From positions 1 to 39,680 of the forward strand of contig NZ_PEIB01000040.1 in NCBI RefSeq assembly GCF_004116385.1: DNA of 39,680 bases, written 5' to 3'. Positions within the stretch are counted from its first letter, which is position 1. Every line of letters starts with the position of its first letter. The translations under genes and the position numbers were made by a program. Shown piece after piece: positions 7,026 through 16,910 of this stretch. This DNA comes from Veronia nyctiphanis (GTDB lineage Bacteria > Pseudomonadota > Gammaproteobacteria > Enterobacterales > Vibrionaceae). Below the pieces are notes generated by a model that had not been told where the DNA came from, did not search any database, and saw only the letters and a list, made by a program, of their open reading frames with translations.

Positions 7026-9302
7026 TTATAGTTCATTTTTTAAATGAGTGTAGGTGACCTCAATAGGCACGGATTCATGAATGCCGTCACCGTTGTAGTC
7101 CATCTGAACATACTCGTAATTATATGGCGCGGTTTTATTGAACAGTTGTGCTCCCTTCGGGTTTCCATCACTGTCGTAGTAAACCCATCCTGCGGCCCTG
7201 CTAGTTCCGGTACCCCAGTCATTACCATCACCAAAATTATTGTTTATCCATGCTTGATTGACTGGAATGGCATAGCCACCCTCACCATTCTCTCCCCATT
7301 TCCAGCCTTCATTAGCGTCACCATTTCTCCATGCTGACCAACCACTGTGCAGTGAGTCTCGATTTAATGCATCTTTCCAAGACCCTTCTTTGGAGTAAAG
7401 AGAAGACTTATCTTTGGTCTGATTAAATAGTTGACGTTCGGGATCGACATATTGCCCGCCAGCACTGAGCCTTCGATGATTAAAGTTCTCGAATGAAATA
7501 GTATCTGTTTTATTCCATCTTCCATTGCCCTCTGACCATACCCAGTTGTGCACTCCATTCGTACCGGCGTTACTCTCGAGAGTAAGCATCAGAGGAGTAC
7601 CATTTTTGTTATAGGTAGCATGCCCATTGTAGCCACTCCACTCTGAACCTAAACTTGACGTCACAAACTTGTTATCTACACTAACGGCGTATCCTCCATC
7701 AAATTGATTCTTGCTATTATTTTTCCCGAACCCCCACGCTCCTTTGCCTGATTGCCACCATTGTTTTACTGCTGATTGCTGGCCAAACTCTGCAATCGAG
7801 CCTTCAGGCCAGGCAGTGACATTTTTATTATTTTTACCAACCTCTTGATTAAACAGCCTTGCTGCTTGTCTACTCTGCGGTGTTTGTGGAATTAATGCAT
7901 TATTAGATGGCTCTTTATTGGGTATTTTCCCTTTCTCCATATCTTGGACAAGTTGTTCCAGATCTTTTTCTTGTCTAGAGGTAAGTTTTTTGCCGTCTTT
8001 AAGGAATCGGTTAAAACTAGCTATGGCTTGCTCTTGTGTTAACCCTGATTTGACCATGGCTTGCCCTAATCGTTGGAGTGCTTCAACACCCTTTTCGCCA
8101 ATTTCTCGTCTGGCACGATTGAGGTTATTGAAATCCTGCATGTTGATAGCGTCATCACTATCTAAGCCATCGTTATCTATGCCGTTTAAGTTAAATCCTC
8201 CTCCTTGGGCAGCTTTGTAAGCACTTTTTATCACATCCTGTGCAAACCCTGGCGCTTTTCTTATTTCGTCTCTGAACATCCAGGCTCCTATGAATCCTGC
8301 CGCCTTAGCGTAAGGGGATGAAGAACCTTGGCCTATTGCATCGATCATTGCGGTGCCGGTCAAACCTGCCGCACCACGAGACAGCACCTCTTTTAACCCG
8401 CCAATTTTTGAGAACACATTAGCAAGTTCAACCGGGTCAGCATTTTTCAAGCTTTTGTACTGTCCTCCTGCTAAGCCTTTTGCGAGCTGTGCCGTTGCTC
8501 CTGTTGCAAAAGCTGCTGCGGCGCCATAACCAAACTTTTGAGCTCCAAGCGAAAAACTATCACCAAAATTACGTGCATTGTAAGTCCCATTTTGCGCAGC
8601 TCTAATGGCTTTATCTGCTTGGTCTAGTTCTGCTCCACCACCTATTGACCCTATAAAATACCCAAATGGTAAATCTTTTTGCATTTTACCAATGAGATAT
8701 TCAGTGGCTGCGGTACCTACCGTGCCTACAAACGCTCTTTTAATCGCTCCTGCTGGGTTTTCACCTGGTTTGTAATCATACTGGCCGCCAAAGCCGATTT
8801 TGCGACCGAGCGCATTAGTACCCCACGCCGCAAGTGCTTGACCAAAAACATGTCTCATACCAGCCATCGTGTTACTAATGTACGGAACTGCTGGCTTTAA
8901 AGCTTCACCAACAGGACCCGAAGGCCAATTATCATTAATATACTGATCCAGGAATGCTTTAAAACCAAATGAAGGCGCGTATGTAATTAGTCCTCCTACC
9001 CCTCCAGTTACAACGGCACTTCCGACTTGTGAGGCTAAGGATCTTAAACTTGTATCTCTTATCGCGCGGTTGTGCAACGGACTGCTTGTTTGATCAACAT
9101 TCACTAACCTTTTATTAAAGTCCTCTTGGCTAAGCCTATTTACCGGGTTTAATCCCGGTGCCTGTCTACTATTTTTAACTGCGTTTATACTTCTTTCCTG
9201 TTTTTTACTCTGTATATTATCTTCTTTATTTTTACCTTGTTCATTATCTATTAAATTATTTACTTCATTATTTTTCTTAGTTGGAGCTGTCGCTATTGCC
9301 AT
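7026..9302 (-). CDS. Unrecognised 758-residue protein with tandem C-terminal W/G-rich modules and Ca-binding-like loops
   Basis: I do not recognise a family. Residues 1-60 are polar and Asn/Lys-rich, with no signal peptide. Residues ~90-365 are rich in Gly and Ala with several hydrophobic stretches (for example SQVGSAVVTGGVGGLITYAP). A DNDGLDSDD loop (~376-384) and a YNGDGIHES loop (~735-743) look like calcium-binding loops. Residues ~482-573 and ~624-717 are two diverged copies of one module, each starting with LFNQ, passing through a Trp-rich stretch (WWQSGKGAWGFG; WSAWRNGDANEGWKWG) and GGYA(V/I), and ending in a YxxxGxP turn. A third partial copy starts at LFNK (~720). The C-terminus is KNEL. 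A strong ribosome binding site (AAGGAG, 8 bases before ATG) supports the start. It may be a secreted effector, toxin or surface protein, but this is inference. It lies downstream of a two-component system on the same strand, with a 226-base AT-rich gap. Confidence 0.75.
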   Translation of the reverse strand: MAIATAPTKKNNEVNNLIDNEQGKNKEDNIQSKKQERSINAVKNSRQAPGLNPVNRLSQEDFNKRLVNVDQTSSPLHNRAIRDTSLRSLASQVGSAVVTGGVGGLITYAPSFGFKAFLDQYINDNWPSGPVGEALKPAVPYISNTMAGMRHVFGQALAAWGTNALGRKIGFGGQYDYKPGENPAGAIKRAFVGTVGTAATEYLIGKMQKDLPFGYFIGSIGGGAELDQADKAIRAAQNGTYNARNFGDSFSLGAQKFGYGAAAAFATGATAQLAKGLAGGQYKSLKNADPVELANVFSKIGGLKEVLSRGAAGLTGTAMIDAIGQGSSSPYAKAAGFIGAWMFRDEIRKAPGFAQDVIKSAYKAAQGGGFNLNGIDNDGLDSDDAINMQDFNNLNRARREIGEKGVEALQRLGQAMVKSGLTQEQAIASFNRFLKDGKKLTSRQEKDLEQLVQDMEKGKIPNKEPSNNALIPQTPQSRQAARLFNQEVGKNNKNVTAWPEGSIAEFGQQSAVKQWWQSGKGAWGFGKNNSKNQFDGGYAVSVDNKFVTSSLGSEWSGYNGHATYNKNGTPLMLTLESNAGTNGVHNWVWSEGNGRWNKTDTISFENFNHRRLSAGGQYVDPERQLFNQTKDKSSLYSKEGSWKDALNRDSLHSGWSAWRNGDANEGWKWGENGEGGYAIPVNQAWINNNFGDGNDWGTGTSRAAGWVYYDSDGNPKGAQLFNKTAPYNYEYVQMDYNGDGIHESVPIEVTYTHLKNEL

Positions 9303-9528
9303 AACACTTTCTCCTTTTTACTTTTACTGTGGCTTTACTCTTGATATATGATTGAATTAAAGATTTAGCGATGAAGTTATTGTCGACGAGTGTATAAAAG
9401 CTCATCATTTATGGTTTGTATTTTGTATTTTGTATTAAATAAATAATTTTGTTCAATTTTTTTAAAATATAGTGATTGAATTATACATTATGAAAAAAAT
9501 TCCATCATTTTAAATATATATTTTCAAC

Positions 9529-10170
9529 TTAATTTAATAGGTTGTTTTTTATTGAGTACTCTACCATCTCAGCTGTTGTTGATAGATCAAGTTTATGTTT
9601 TATATTCTGTCTGTGCGTTTCTACAGTTCTGACACTGATATCCAGTTCTTGTCCTATTTTTCGACTACTCAGACCTTTGGAAACGAGTATGAGAACTGTT
9701 GTTTCTCTCTGGCTCAATACGTCTTTTTTATACTCACTTCTTTTCCTGTTTGCAGAAGATTCAAAGAGCGCTTTACTTGAGTTTTGACAAAAATATGTCG
9801 CACCTTCATGAACAGCTTTGATTGCATTAATCATTTCCTCTAGTGACACATCTTTCAAAATATATCCTGACGCACCCGAACTCATGACTTGTTGAATATA
9901 TTCTCTGTTATCATGCATCGTCAAAATGAGAACTTTTATATCGGGGTGATGATCTCTAAACATTTTTGTAGTTTCGATACCGTTAAGTACCGGCATGCTG
10001 ATATCCATAAGAACAACGTCGGGCTTATACAGTTTCGCATTTTCGAGAGCTTCTGCACCATTCACTGCTGTTCCAGCAACCGTGAGACCAGTTTCATTTT
10101 CAATTCGAGCAACAAATCCTTCCAGCACTGCTCTGTGGTCGTCAACTAACAAAATACGGATACTTTCCAT
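9529..10170 (-). CDS. NarL/FixJ-family response regulator
   Basis: A 213-residue regulator with a receiver domain (acidic pair Asp10-Asp11, phosphoacceptor Asp56 in VLMDISMP, Lys106 in GYILKD) and a C-terminal LuxR-type helix-turn-helix (residues ~150-207, with SQRETTVL and ISVRTVETHRQNI). Its start overlaps the end of the kinase gene by 29 bases, so the two are a cognate pair. Likely targets are the TRAP operon just upstream and perhaps the 758-residue gene just downstream; this is inferred from position only. Confidence 0.92.
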   Translation of the reverse strand: MESIRILLVDDHRAVLEGFVARIENETGLTVAGTAVNGAEALENAKLYKPDVVLMDISMPVLNGIETTKMFRDHHPDIKVLILTMHDNREYIQQVMSSGASGYILKDVSLEEMINAIKAVHEGATYFCQNSSKALFESSANRKRSEYKKDVLSQRETTVLILVSKGLSSRKIGQELDISVRTVETHRQNIKHKLDLSTTAEMVEYSIKNNLLN

Positions 10171-11538
10171 GTGTTTTCCCTTCCATATACGTGTTTAGAT
10201 TGAGGAGGACAGTGAGTTCAGTACCAAGTCCTTTTTCAGTTACAATGTCGAAGTCACCACCTATAAACTCTACTCGCTCACGCATGTTTTTAAGGCCAAG
10301 ACCGCCACCCTTTATGGCCTCTAGAAAATTAAATCCAATGCCATCATCCCGTATAATGAGTTGGATCTTTTCACCCAGTTGAGAAACAATAATGTCGACG
10401 CTTTTGCACTGGCTATGTTTTTCAACGTTGACTAATGATTCTTGAACTATGCGGTAGAGCGTGGTTATTACTTCGGGTGAAGGCTCTATTTTAAGTTGAT
10501 CTAAGTGTGTATCAACACTAATACCTTTCAACTCTGATATATCTGTTGCTAATAATTCTAATGCTGCGTTTAAACCTATATCATCTAGTGCTGATGGGCG
10601 TAAGTTTCTTGATATATTCCTTACTTCGCGTATAGCATTTGAAAGAGAGTGCTCCCCTTTTTTTAAGTGAGCGTTAATATCTTTAATTCCAATATCTGTA
10701 AGGTGCTGTGATACTAATTCAATATGGCACTTTGCGGATACAAGGAGTTGGTTTACACAGTCATGTAACTCACGAGAAATATGCTTTTTCTCATCTTCTT
10801 GTAGCATGACTGTTCTGAAGGTTAATTCTCTTAATTTTTTGTCCGCAATACGATGCTCATGCAGATTCACTGCGAGCGCAACAACAACAGTTATTATTAC
10901 AGTCGATATCAAAATAGATAAAATAGCGATATAGGTCTGGTTTATATTCGATTCAACATCCAGTTTAACACTTTCAATTTGCTCACCTATGTCTTCAATA
11001 TATAAACCTGTTCCTACCATCCAATTCCAGCGCGGCAACCAGATGGCATAGCTCAGTTTTGGTACCACTTCATTAGTTGATGCTTATGCCATAGATATTG
11101 ATGGAAGCCACCTCCAGATCGCGCAGAGGCAAGAAGACTCTTTATGATGAAATTATCATTAGCGTCCTTTATATTAATTAAATTTTTCCCCTCCAACTCA
11201 GGCTTGATAGGATGGGCTAGATTTGTGCCAAATTGATCGTAGACAAAAAAGTAACCATCGCTACCATATTTTAGATCACGTAATATTTTGAGCGCCTGTT
11301 TTTTCAGGTTTTCGTCATCTTGCCTAATATCAGAATATAAATAGTCGATACTCTGAATCGCAAGGAGCATATAGTTTTCAAGTGCTTGCTCTTTACTATT
11401 GAACATACTGTCACGAAAAGATGACACCTCTTTCTTACCCAAAGACTGTGCCTGATTAATGGTTATCCAGCCAATTAACGCACTGATAACAACGAGAGGG
11501 ATGACGGTAATAAAGATGATTTTCAGCTTAAGTGGCAT
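10142..11538 (-). CDS. Cache-domain sensor histidine kinase (NarL-partner type), split by a -1 frameshift
   Basis: Restoring one base near 11082 gives a 465-residue protein. It has an N-terminal membrane segment, a periplasmic single-Cache domain (residues ~30-185, with YGSDGYFFVYD and then W-x-W-MVGTGLYIEDI across the break), a second membrane segment (~202-226), a HisKA_3 phosphoacceptor site (His259 in SRELHDCVNQ), an N box (QESLVNVEKHS) and a G1 box (DDGIGF, ~398-403). It probably senses a small carboxylate outside the membrane. The start at 11538 follows AAAGGAGAGGGT. At the break, AAGCCATC is read as AAGCATC, so the first frame ends at 11053 and the rest continues in another frame. Confidence 0.88.
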
Positions 11539-11608
11539 ACCCTCTCCTTTGAACATTCTTAATACCCCCCGTTTATGCGACTAATAATTTAATGTCTGTA
11601 CGTCTCGA

Positions 11609-12894
11609 TTAACTCAGTCCGTAAAAGCCTGGGTAAACCAAAATACTCAATAAAACAACTATTTGTATGGCAATAAACGGTAGAACTCCACGATAAATAT
11701 GGCTTGTTCTTATGCGTTCAGTTGCAACACCTTTGAGATAAAACAAACTAAAACCGAAAGGCGGTGTTAAGAACGAGGTTTGAAGGTTCATAGCAATCAG
11801 AATAGCGAACCAAACCATGTTGATTCCGATGAGTTCAGCGACAGGGGCCAGTATCGGAACAATGATGAAACAAATCTCGACGAAGTCTATGAAAAAGCCA
11901 AGTAACAATACAACCAGCATTGTCAGTATCAGAAAGCCCCACTTTTCCCCCGGCAATGCGGTGAGCCATTCCTCGACAAGATAGTCACCTCCCGTATACG
12001 TAAAGGCCATTGAAAACGCGGTCGCACCAATAAGGATACCAAACACCATCGCAGTGACTTTTACTGTTTCCGTTGCACTTTCGAACATGAGTTTCAGTGA
12101 AAATTGGCCATATACTGAGGCTAGGAAGATGGCACCGACACCTCCTAATACTGCAGATTCAGTTGGCGTAGCAATGCCAGCAAAGATGGAACCTAATACA
12201 ATGATGATAAGAGCGAGTGGTGGAATGATGGCTTTCAACGCATCAATGACCTCTGACATTCGGTCTTGGTCTTGTTGTCGTTCCATTGCGCCTGCTAGCT
12301 TGGGGTTAAAGTGAGCATAAATTAGGATGTAGGCAATATAACTTCCTACAAGGATCAACCCGGGTAGTACAGCGGCTTCAAACAAATCGCCAACAGGTAT
12401 GCCTAATACATCACCGAGTAATATCAGAATAATTGAAGGGGGTATGATTTGCCCTAGTGTGCCTGAAGCACAGATTGTTCCGCATGCTAATTGCTTTGAG
12501 TATTGATATTTCAGCATCACAGGCAAAGAAATCAGCCCATTGCCACGACTGATGCACCGACAACGCCCGTTGAGGCTGCCAACAGACAGCCCACTAACAC
12601 AGTTGAAATGGCCAAACCACCACGAACGCTGCCGAACAATCTTGCCATGGCCTCCAGCAGCTGTTCAGCGAGTCTGGTTTTCTGAAGGACAAGACCCATA
12701 AACACAAACAGAGGTACTGCCATCAGAACCGTATTTTCCATCACGCTCATGATTCGAAACGGCATAAAAGCGAATATTTCCATTCCCTCTGCCCACAAGC
12801 CGAATATCAGTGCAATACCGCCAAATGTGAACGCTACGGGAAAGCCCAGTAACAGTGCAAATAAGGCAAACACAAACATCACTATACCTGTCAT
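11609..12894 (-). CDS. dctM: TRAP transporter large permease, DctM type, split by a -1 frameshift
   Basis: With one base restored near 12535 (GGGCCTG read as GGGCTG) the protein is 428 residues, the usual DctM length. It is very hydrophobic, with about 12 membrane segments, and has family blocks GVVGASVV-MG-LISLPVMLKY across the break, then ATGTICASGTLGQIIPPS-like sequence (here CGTICASGTLGQIIPPS) and NLQTSFLTPPFGFSLFYLKG near the end. It forms the sodium-driven channel part of the transporter. Its ATG overlaps the restored dctQ stop as ATGA. The split gives two frames, 12532-12894 and 11609-12526. Confidence 0.9.
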
Positions 12895-13420
12895 GATGCA
12901 GCTCCCGTCGGTTTACTCTCAGAAATGATCCGCTGTATAGCGTTGAGTGATTTGCCCGTACCTACAATCAACAAGAAGAAAAAAGAAACAGGTATCATGC
13001 TTTGATTATCCAGCGATGCGACAAGCCACCCGGGTCGCCGCTACTCTCGCCGAGTTGGTATGCTTCCTGAGTAAAGCCCAAACCGTAGAAAAAAATAAGA
13101 AAACTAAACGGCAAAAGAAGAAATAGACAACCGAGTAGATCAATAATTGCCTGTGACTTGTCAGTCTGCCGCTCGTAAAAAATATCGATACGAACATGTC
13201 CGCCAGTCTTGAGTGCGTAAGGAATGCCCAGTAAGAAGACAGCAGAAAAAAGGTGCCACTCAAGCTCTTGCGAGCCAATTGATACTTGATTAAAGAGGTA
13301 TCTCATTACGACGTTGTAAAATACATTAAGAACTAGCAATAGAAAGAGACTGCTCGCGAGCCATCCGAGGAGGTCAGCAACTTTATTGATGAGCTCTTCC
13401 ATGCGAATAAGTGATTTCAT
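12891..13420 (-). CDS. dctQ: TRAP transporter small permease, DctQ type, C-terminal -1 frameshift
   Basis: The protein is 176 residues when one base is restored near 12998; without it the frame stops at 12995 right after RWIIKA. The restored end (MIPVSFFFLLIVGTG and on) runs exactly to a stop that overlaps the dctM start. Four membrane segments and the SGDPGGLSHRWIIKA block are typical of DctQ. It links the binding protein to the large permease. The start at 13420 (MKSLIRMEELINKVADLLGW) is chosen over the upstream ATG at 13477 because GGAG lies 5 bases before it and the longer frame would run into the hairpin at 13436-13474. Confidence 0.87.
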
Positions 13421-13435
13421 GCCCACTCCATGAAC

Positions 13436-13474
13436 AAAAAAAGTACCGGACGATACCCGGCTGATATGTCCGGT
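13436..13474 (-). terminator. Intercistronic terminator-like hairpin between dctP and dctQ
   Basis: On the minus strand, ACCGGAC and GTCCGGT form a 7-bp stem with a 16-base loop, followed by ACTTTTTTTG. It could lower expression of the membrane subunits relative to the binding protein, as often seen in binding-protein-dependent systems. Confidence 0.65.
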
Positions 13475-13496
13475 CAAAAAATTGTAGGGGAAATAA

Positions 13497-14581
13497 TTAT
13501 TGGGCCTGAAGATAGGCTTGTTCAGATATAGACGTCCAACGACGGATCTTCGTTAAATATTCGCTTTGGGAATCGAGTATTTTCTTCGCTTGGGCATCAT
13601 TTTTTGCATAGTTTTCCAGCAGTTCATCATTAGCGCTTTTCAGAGCTGCCAATACATCAGAAGGAAACTGTTTGACTTTAATCTCGGGGTACTCAGATGT
13701 CATTTTGTCCCAAGCTTCAGCACTGGCATGCGCATTCTGAACAAACATATCGTAGGATGCCGTTCGCATTGCTATGCGAAGAATCTCCTGTAAATCTTCG
13801 GGTAGTCGATTCCATGTTCTTTTATTGATTAAAAATTGAAGTTCTGTCGCAGGTTCATGCCAACCCGTGTAGTAAAAGGGCGCAATTTTGTGGAACCCCA
13901 TGCGTAAATCTAAACCCGGACCAACCCATTCCAGAGCGTCTATGGTGCGTCTTTCCAAAGCAGTGTAAAGCTCGCCCGGGGCAATGTTTGTGGGGCTTGC
14001 GCCGAGTTTAGCGAGCACTTCGCCTGCGAAACCGGGTATGCGCATTTTGAGGCCTTCCAGATCAGCGACTGAGTTGATTTCTTTTTGAAACCAGCCGCCC
14101 ATTTGGACGCCAGTATTTCCTCCCGGGAATGACAGAAGATTATGTGGTGCATAAACCTCCTCCATCAGTGCCATTCCATCACCATGATAGAACCAACCAT
14201 ATTGTTCTGCAGCCACCATACCAAACGGCATAGTCGTGAAGAATAAAGTATTGGGCACTTTGCCTTTCCAATAATACGAAGCAGAGTGTCCCATGTCGTA
14301 CTGCCCAGACTTCACCATATCAAACACACCAAATGGGGCTTTATGTTTATTCGATGAATCGATACGGATTTTTAATCGGCCGTTAGACATTCTTTCAGCC
14401 ATCGAAGCCATATTTTTGCTGGCGTCACCAAAGATGGGGAAGTTGGGCCCCAAGTTTCTGCCAACGTTAGGCGGTATGTTTTCTCTGCGGCGAGCGAAGA
14501 AAAACTGAACAGTAACGAAAAACAAACACATCCAAGTTTACCTAGCTTTTTTTTGTCGATTTTTATTTTCTGACGTTGCAT
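13497..14581 (-). CDS. dctP: TRAP transporter substrate-binding protein, DctP/TakP-like, split by a -1 frameshift
   Basis: Restoring one base near 14444 joins a signal peptide (residues ~1-32, ending SFSSLAA-EKTY) to the mature domain, giving 361 residues. The ALEWVGPGLDLRMGFHKIAP and YTGWHEPATELQF blocks resemble TakP-type proteins that bind 2-oxo acids such as pyruvate. The LKMRIPG arginine is the usual carboxylate ligand of TRAP binding proteins. It captures the solute in the periplasm for DctQM. The start at 14581 has AAGGAAG six bases upstream. The 2-oxo acid ligand is an inference from motif similarity. It is the first gene of the operon with the sensor kinase and regulator. Confidence 0.88.
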
Positions 14582-15259
14582 GTTGCACTTCCTTATGATG
14601 TCCGAAGTTCCAATCTAGGATGCGTAACAAATCAGTAACAAAAAACAGTACTATTTCGCATGTATTGGTAAAAAGTTAATGTGAAATCTACGTAAGGCAT
14701 TAGTACGTAGTAATACTTATTAAGTGCCTTTAACGATTTGATAAATGTTTAATAAGCGATTTTTTCAGAAGTCAGGGGTTGAATGAGAATAAGCTGATAT
14801 ACGTAAAAATTAATATTTCTTCGTATGTTAATTAATGTGATCGTTATTGAAGATATTATCGACTAGTTTGTAATCAGAAATAAATAATGTGATTGCTATA
14901 TGATATTTGTCATTTGAAGTGTGAGTAACAATTGCGATATCGATGATGGGTTTTGCTTTTATCCCTTCTATTAAAGTGCTTCCAATATGTTGAATGTACT
15001 CTTCTGCAATCCGGATAATGCTAACTATTTAACTCTTCAAATATTTTTCTGCTAATTCTTCCAGCACCAGTGACAAGCTAACTTGAAAGAGCCATAAATT
15101 AAACAAGGCGGTAATGTTTGCCTCTCATAAGTGAAAATCCAGCCTTGTATGTACAAACAACCTGAATATACAGCTCTTCTCAGCCTCTCAGAAAGTAAGG
15201 TGGCACTTTTGCGATCGGAGCTGGTTCAATAGACATTTGTAGTGCCGCTAGCAGTGTTT
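14582..15259. other. Gene-free stretch with a decayed grpB fragment
   Basis: No intact gene is seen. It should hold the dctP promoter at its left side (AT-rich, about 14600-14900). The grpB remnant at 14931-15050 is listed separately. The rest (15051-15259) shows nothing I can identify. Confidence 0.5.
14931..15050 (-). pseudogene. Fragment of a second grpB-like gene
   Basis: Read on the minus strand, this stretch gives IRIAEEYIQHIGSTLIEGI then KAKPIIDIAI, which aligns with GIAEECVQHIGSTAIQ and AKPIIDIAIGI of the intact gene at 6126-6653. Clear similarity at the DNA level runs from about 14931 to 15050. There is no start codon and both ends are lost. The TAG just upstream of the conserved part also blocks the frame. 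Confidence 0.8.
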
Positions 15260-16173
15260 CTATTGCTGGTGGTTGAGGTAATCGATGATTCGGTCACCCA
15301 CCACAACCTCCGTACCACTTCGGCCAGAAGATAGAAATACGTGGTAGCCAGTCGGATTGTTCGGAGCATCAAACGTCTCGAGTGAAACAACATCACTAGT
15401 ATCCCCTAAGAAGTGGGGTTTACTATAACTCTGCAATTGGTCTAAGGCATCGGTGACTATGACAGATGCCCTTTGACGGATATTCTTAGGTAACTCATGG
15501 CGATCGGCAAACTTCGGCCCAATGCTGGAGAGATAGGCGCCATCTTTTATCCAAGACGCATCTAGAATTGGCTTCGGAGAGCTGGTCGCACAAATGATAA
15601 TATCTGCGGTTTTTACTCCCTCTTCGACCTCATCAATCACGACACAGTCAAATTTATTTTTATACTCTCGAATTATCCGATCACGAAGTGTATTCGCCTT
15701 TTCTTGAGTGCGATTAAATAGAATCACTTTTTTGGGATTTCTTACCGTTAAAGCCGCTTTAAGCTGATAATAAGCGTGGTGGCCAGCACCGATAAGGCAA
15801 ATTGTTTCAGCTTGTTCGCTAGACATCATACTCATCGCATAGCCATTAATTGCAGCCGTTCGAATGACACCAAGTCTTGAGCCGACAATCAACCCTTTCA
15901 GTTTGCTTTCAACGGATGAATAGACAGCAACAGTTTGATCTGTGTCTGTTCCATTGCGATTTGGGTATGTATCGTAAACCCTGAAGCCAATGGATTGAGA
16001 GGTCGCTAATTCGGCGCCGATGGTAAAGGTTAAGCTTCCTTCACCAGCACTCACGGTATGCTTGGTGGAGAAATAACATCACCATTTTTCGCTGATTTAA
16101 AAAATTCAGATACTGCATTGATTGCAACTTCAAAAGGTACGCTCTCTAAATCTTTATCTAAAATGATATTCAA
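15260..16173 (-). CDS. Ornithine cyclodeaminase / mu-crystallin family enzyme, -1 frameshift near N-terminus
   Basis: With one base restored near 16060 (AGCCATA read as AGCATA) the protein is 304 residues, a little short for the family but complete in its main blocks. It has a Rossmann NAD-binding motif CLIGAGHHAYYQ and the following VILFNRT acidic-end strand, plus an ATSSPKPILD block typical of the family. Members are NAD-dependent cyclodeaminases, alanine dehydrogenases or imine reductases; which one this is cannot be decided. The TTG start at 16173 has AGGAG six bases upstream. Without the repair only the frame from the GTG at 16054 would be read. It lies 26 bases after a gene of unknown function on the same strand. 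Confidence 0.82.
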
Positions 16174-16199
16174 TTTTGACTCCTGTATGTAAAAGCAAC

Positions 16200-16772
16200 C
16201 TAAAGTCGACCAAGATTTGTATTCTCTTGGTTTGCGTTCTTAAAAATCATGTTTGCTTTATCAACAGATACTCTTCCACGATAAAGAATATGCGGTGTTC
16301 GAAAGAAGTTGAGGGGTGTTTTGCCCAAGGCGAACATGTCTTTGTAATAGTTTATTGTTTGGTCGGGAATGTTTTTGAACTGTTGACCACTTTCTAAATC
16401 AATTGAGTGGTAGTGTTCGGCCTTCTCGCTCCAGTCACCAAACACTTGGTTGGGTGACCAAAAGAGTGCCATTTTACTGAGTTCGAATGCCTGTGTTGTT
16501 ACTTCAAACTCAAACCATTTTCCTAAGTTGTGTACTTGATAACCTATGTCGTTTAGCGCTCGCATAAATTTTTCAGGATGGATTGGTGTGAAGTGTAGGA
16601 CGTCATTCCAAAAGCAATTAAGAGGTAAAACTTTTCTGTTTAATGCAGCAGGGCGAGTCGCATACTTTTGTACATGGTGTTTGTAAAGAGCGGGGGATTG
16701 CTGTTTTAGTTCGTTCAGCGGGACGAGCTCGCTGCCGTCTAAATTGCTGGGTACCCGGTGATATATTTTCAC
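16200..16772 (-). CDS. Conserved protein of unknown function (190 residues)
   Basis: The sequence starts MKIYHRVPSNLDGSELVPLN and has a LNCFWNDVLHFTPIHPEKF block that I know from small uncharacterised proteins in Bacillus and other bacteria. No membrane segment or signal peptide is seen. It is followed at 26 bases by the cyclodeaminase gene, so the two probably share a transcript and may act on the same small molecule; this is inferred from position. It is divergent from the LysE-type exporter gene. Confidence 0.75.
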   Translation of the reverse strand: MKIYHRVPSNLDGSELVPLNELKQQSPALYKHHVQKYATRPAALNRKVLPLNCFWNDVLHFTPIHPEKFMRALNDIGYQVHNLGKWFEFEVTTQAFELSKMALFWSPNQVFGDWSEKAEHYHSIDLESGQQFKNIPDQTINYYKDMFALGKTPLNFFRTPHILYRGRVSVDKANMIFKNANQENTNLGRL

Positions 16773-16910
16773 GTTCTTTGCTCTTTATTTGTAGATTTCA
16801 GACACAAAGTTTACATTTTTGACTAAAAAAGTTTACAGGCATTGGTTGATATTTCGACTGGTAACCCAATTAAAGCCTGAGGAAAAGCACTGTAAATCCT
16901 GGAGGCATAA

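Noticed and set aside
11053-14581. Reading the TRAP and kinase halves as separate genes
   Set aside because: Each pair of halves aligns to one family protein across the break, and one added base restores the frame in every case.
15202-15214. TGGCACTTTTGC as a sigma-54 promoter
   Set aside because: The spacing between the GG and GC elements is too short for the consensus, and it is not placed before a gene on that strand.
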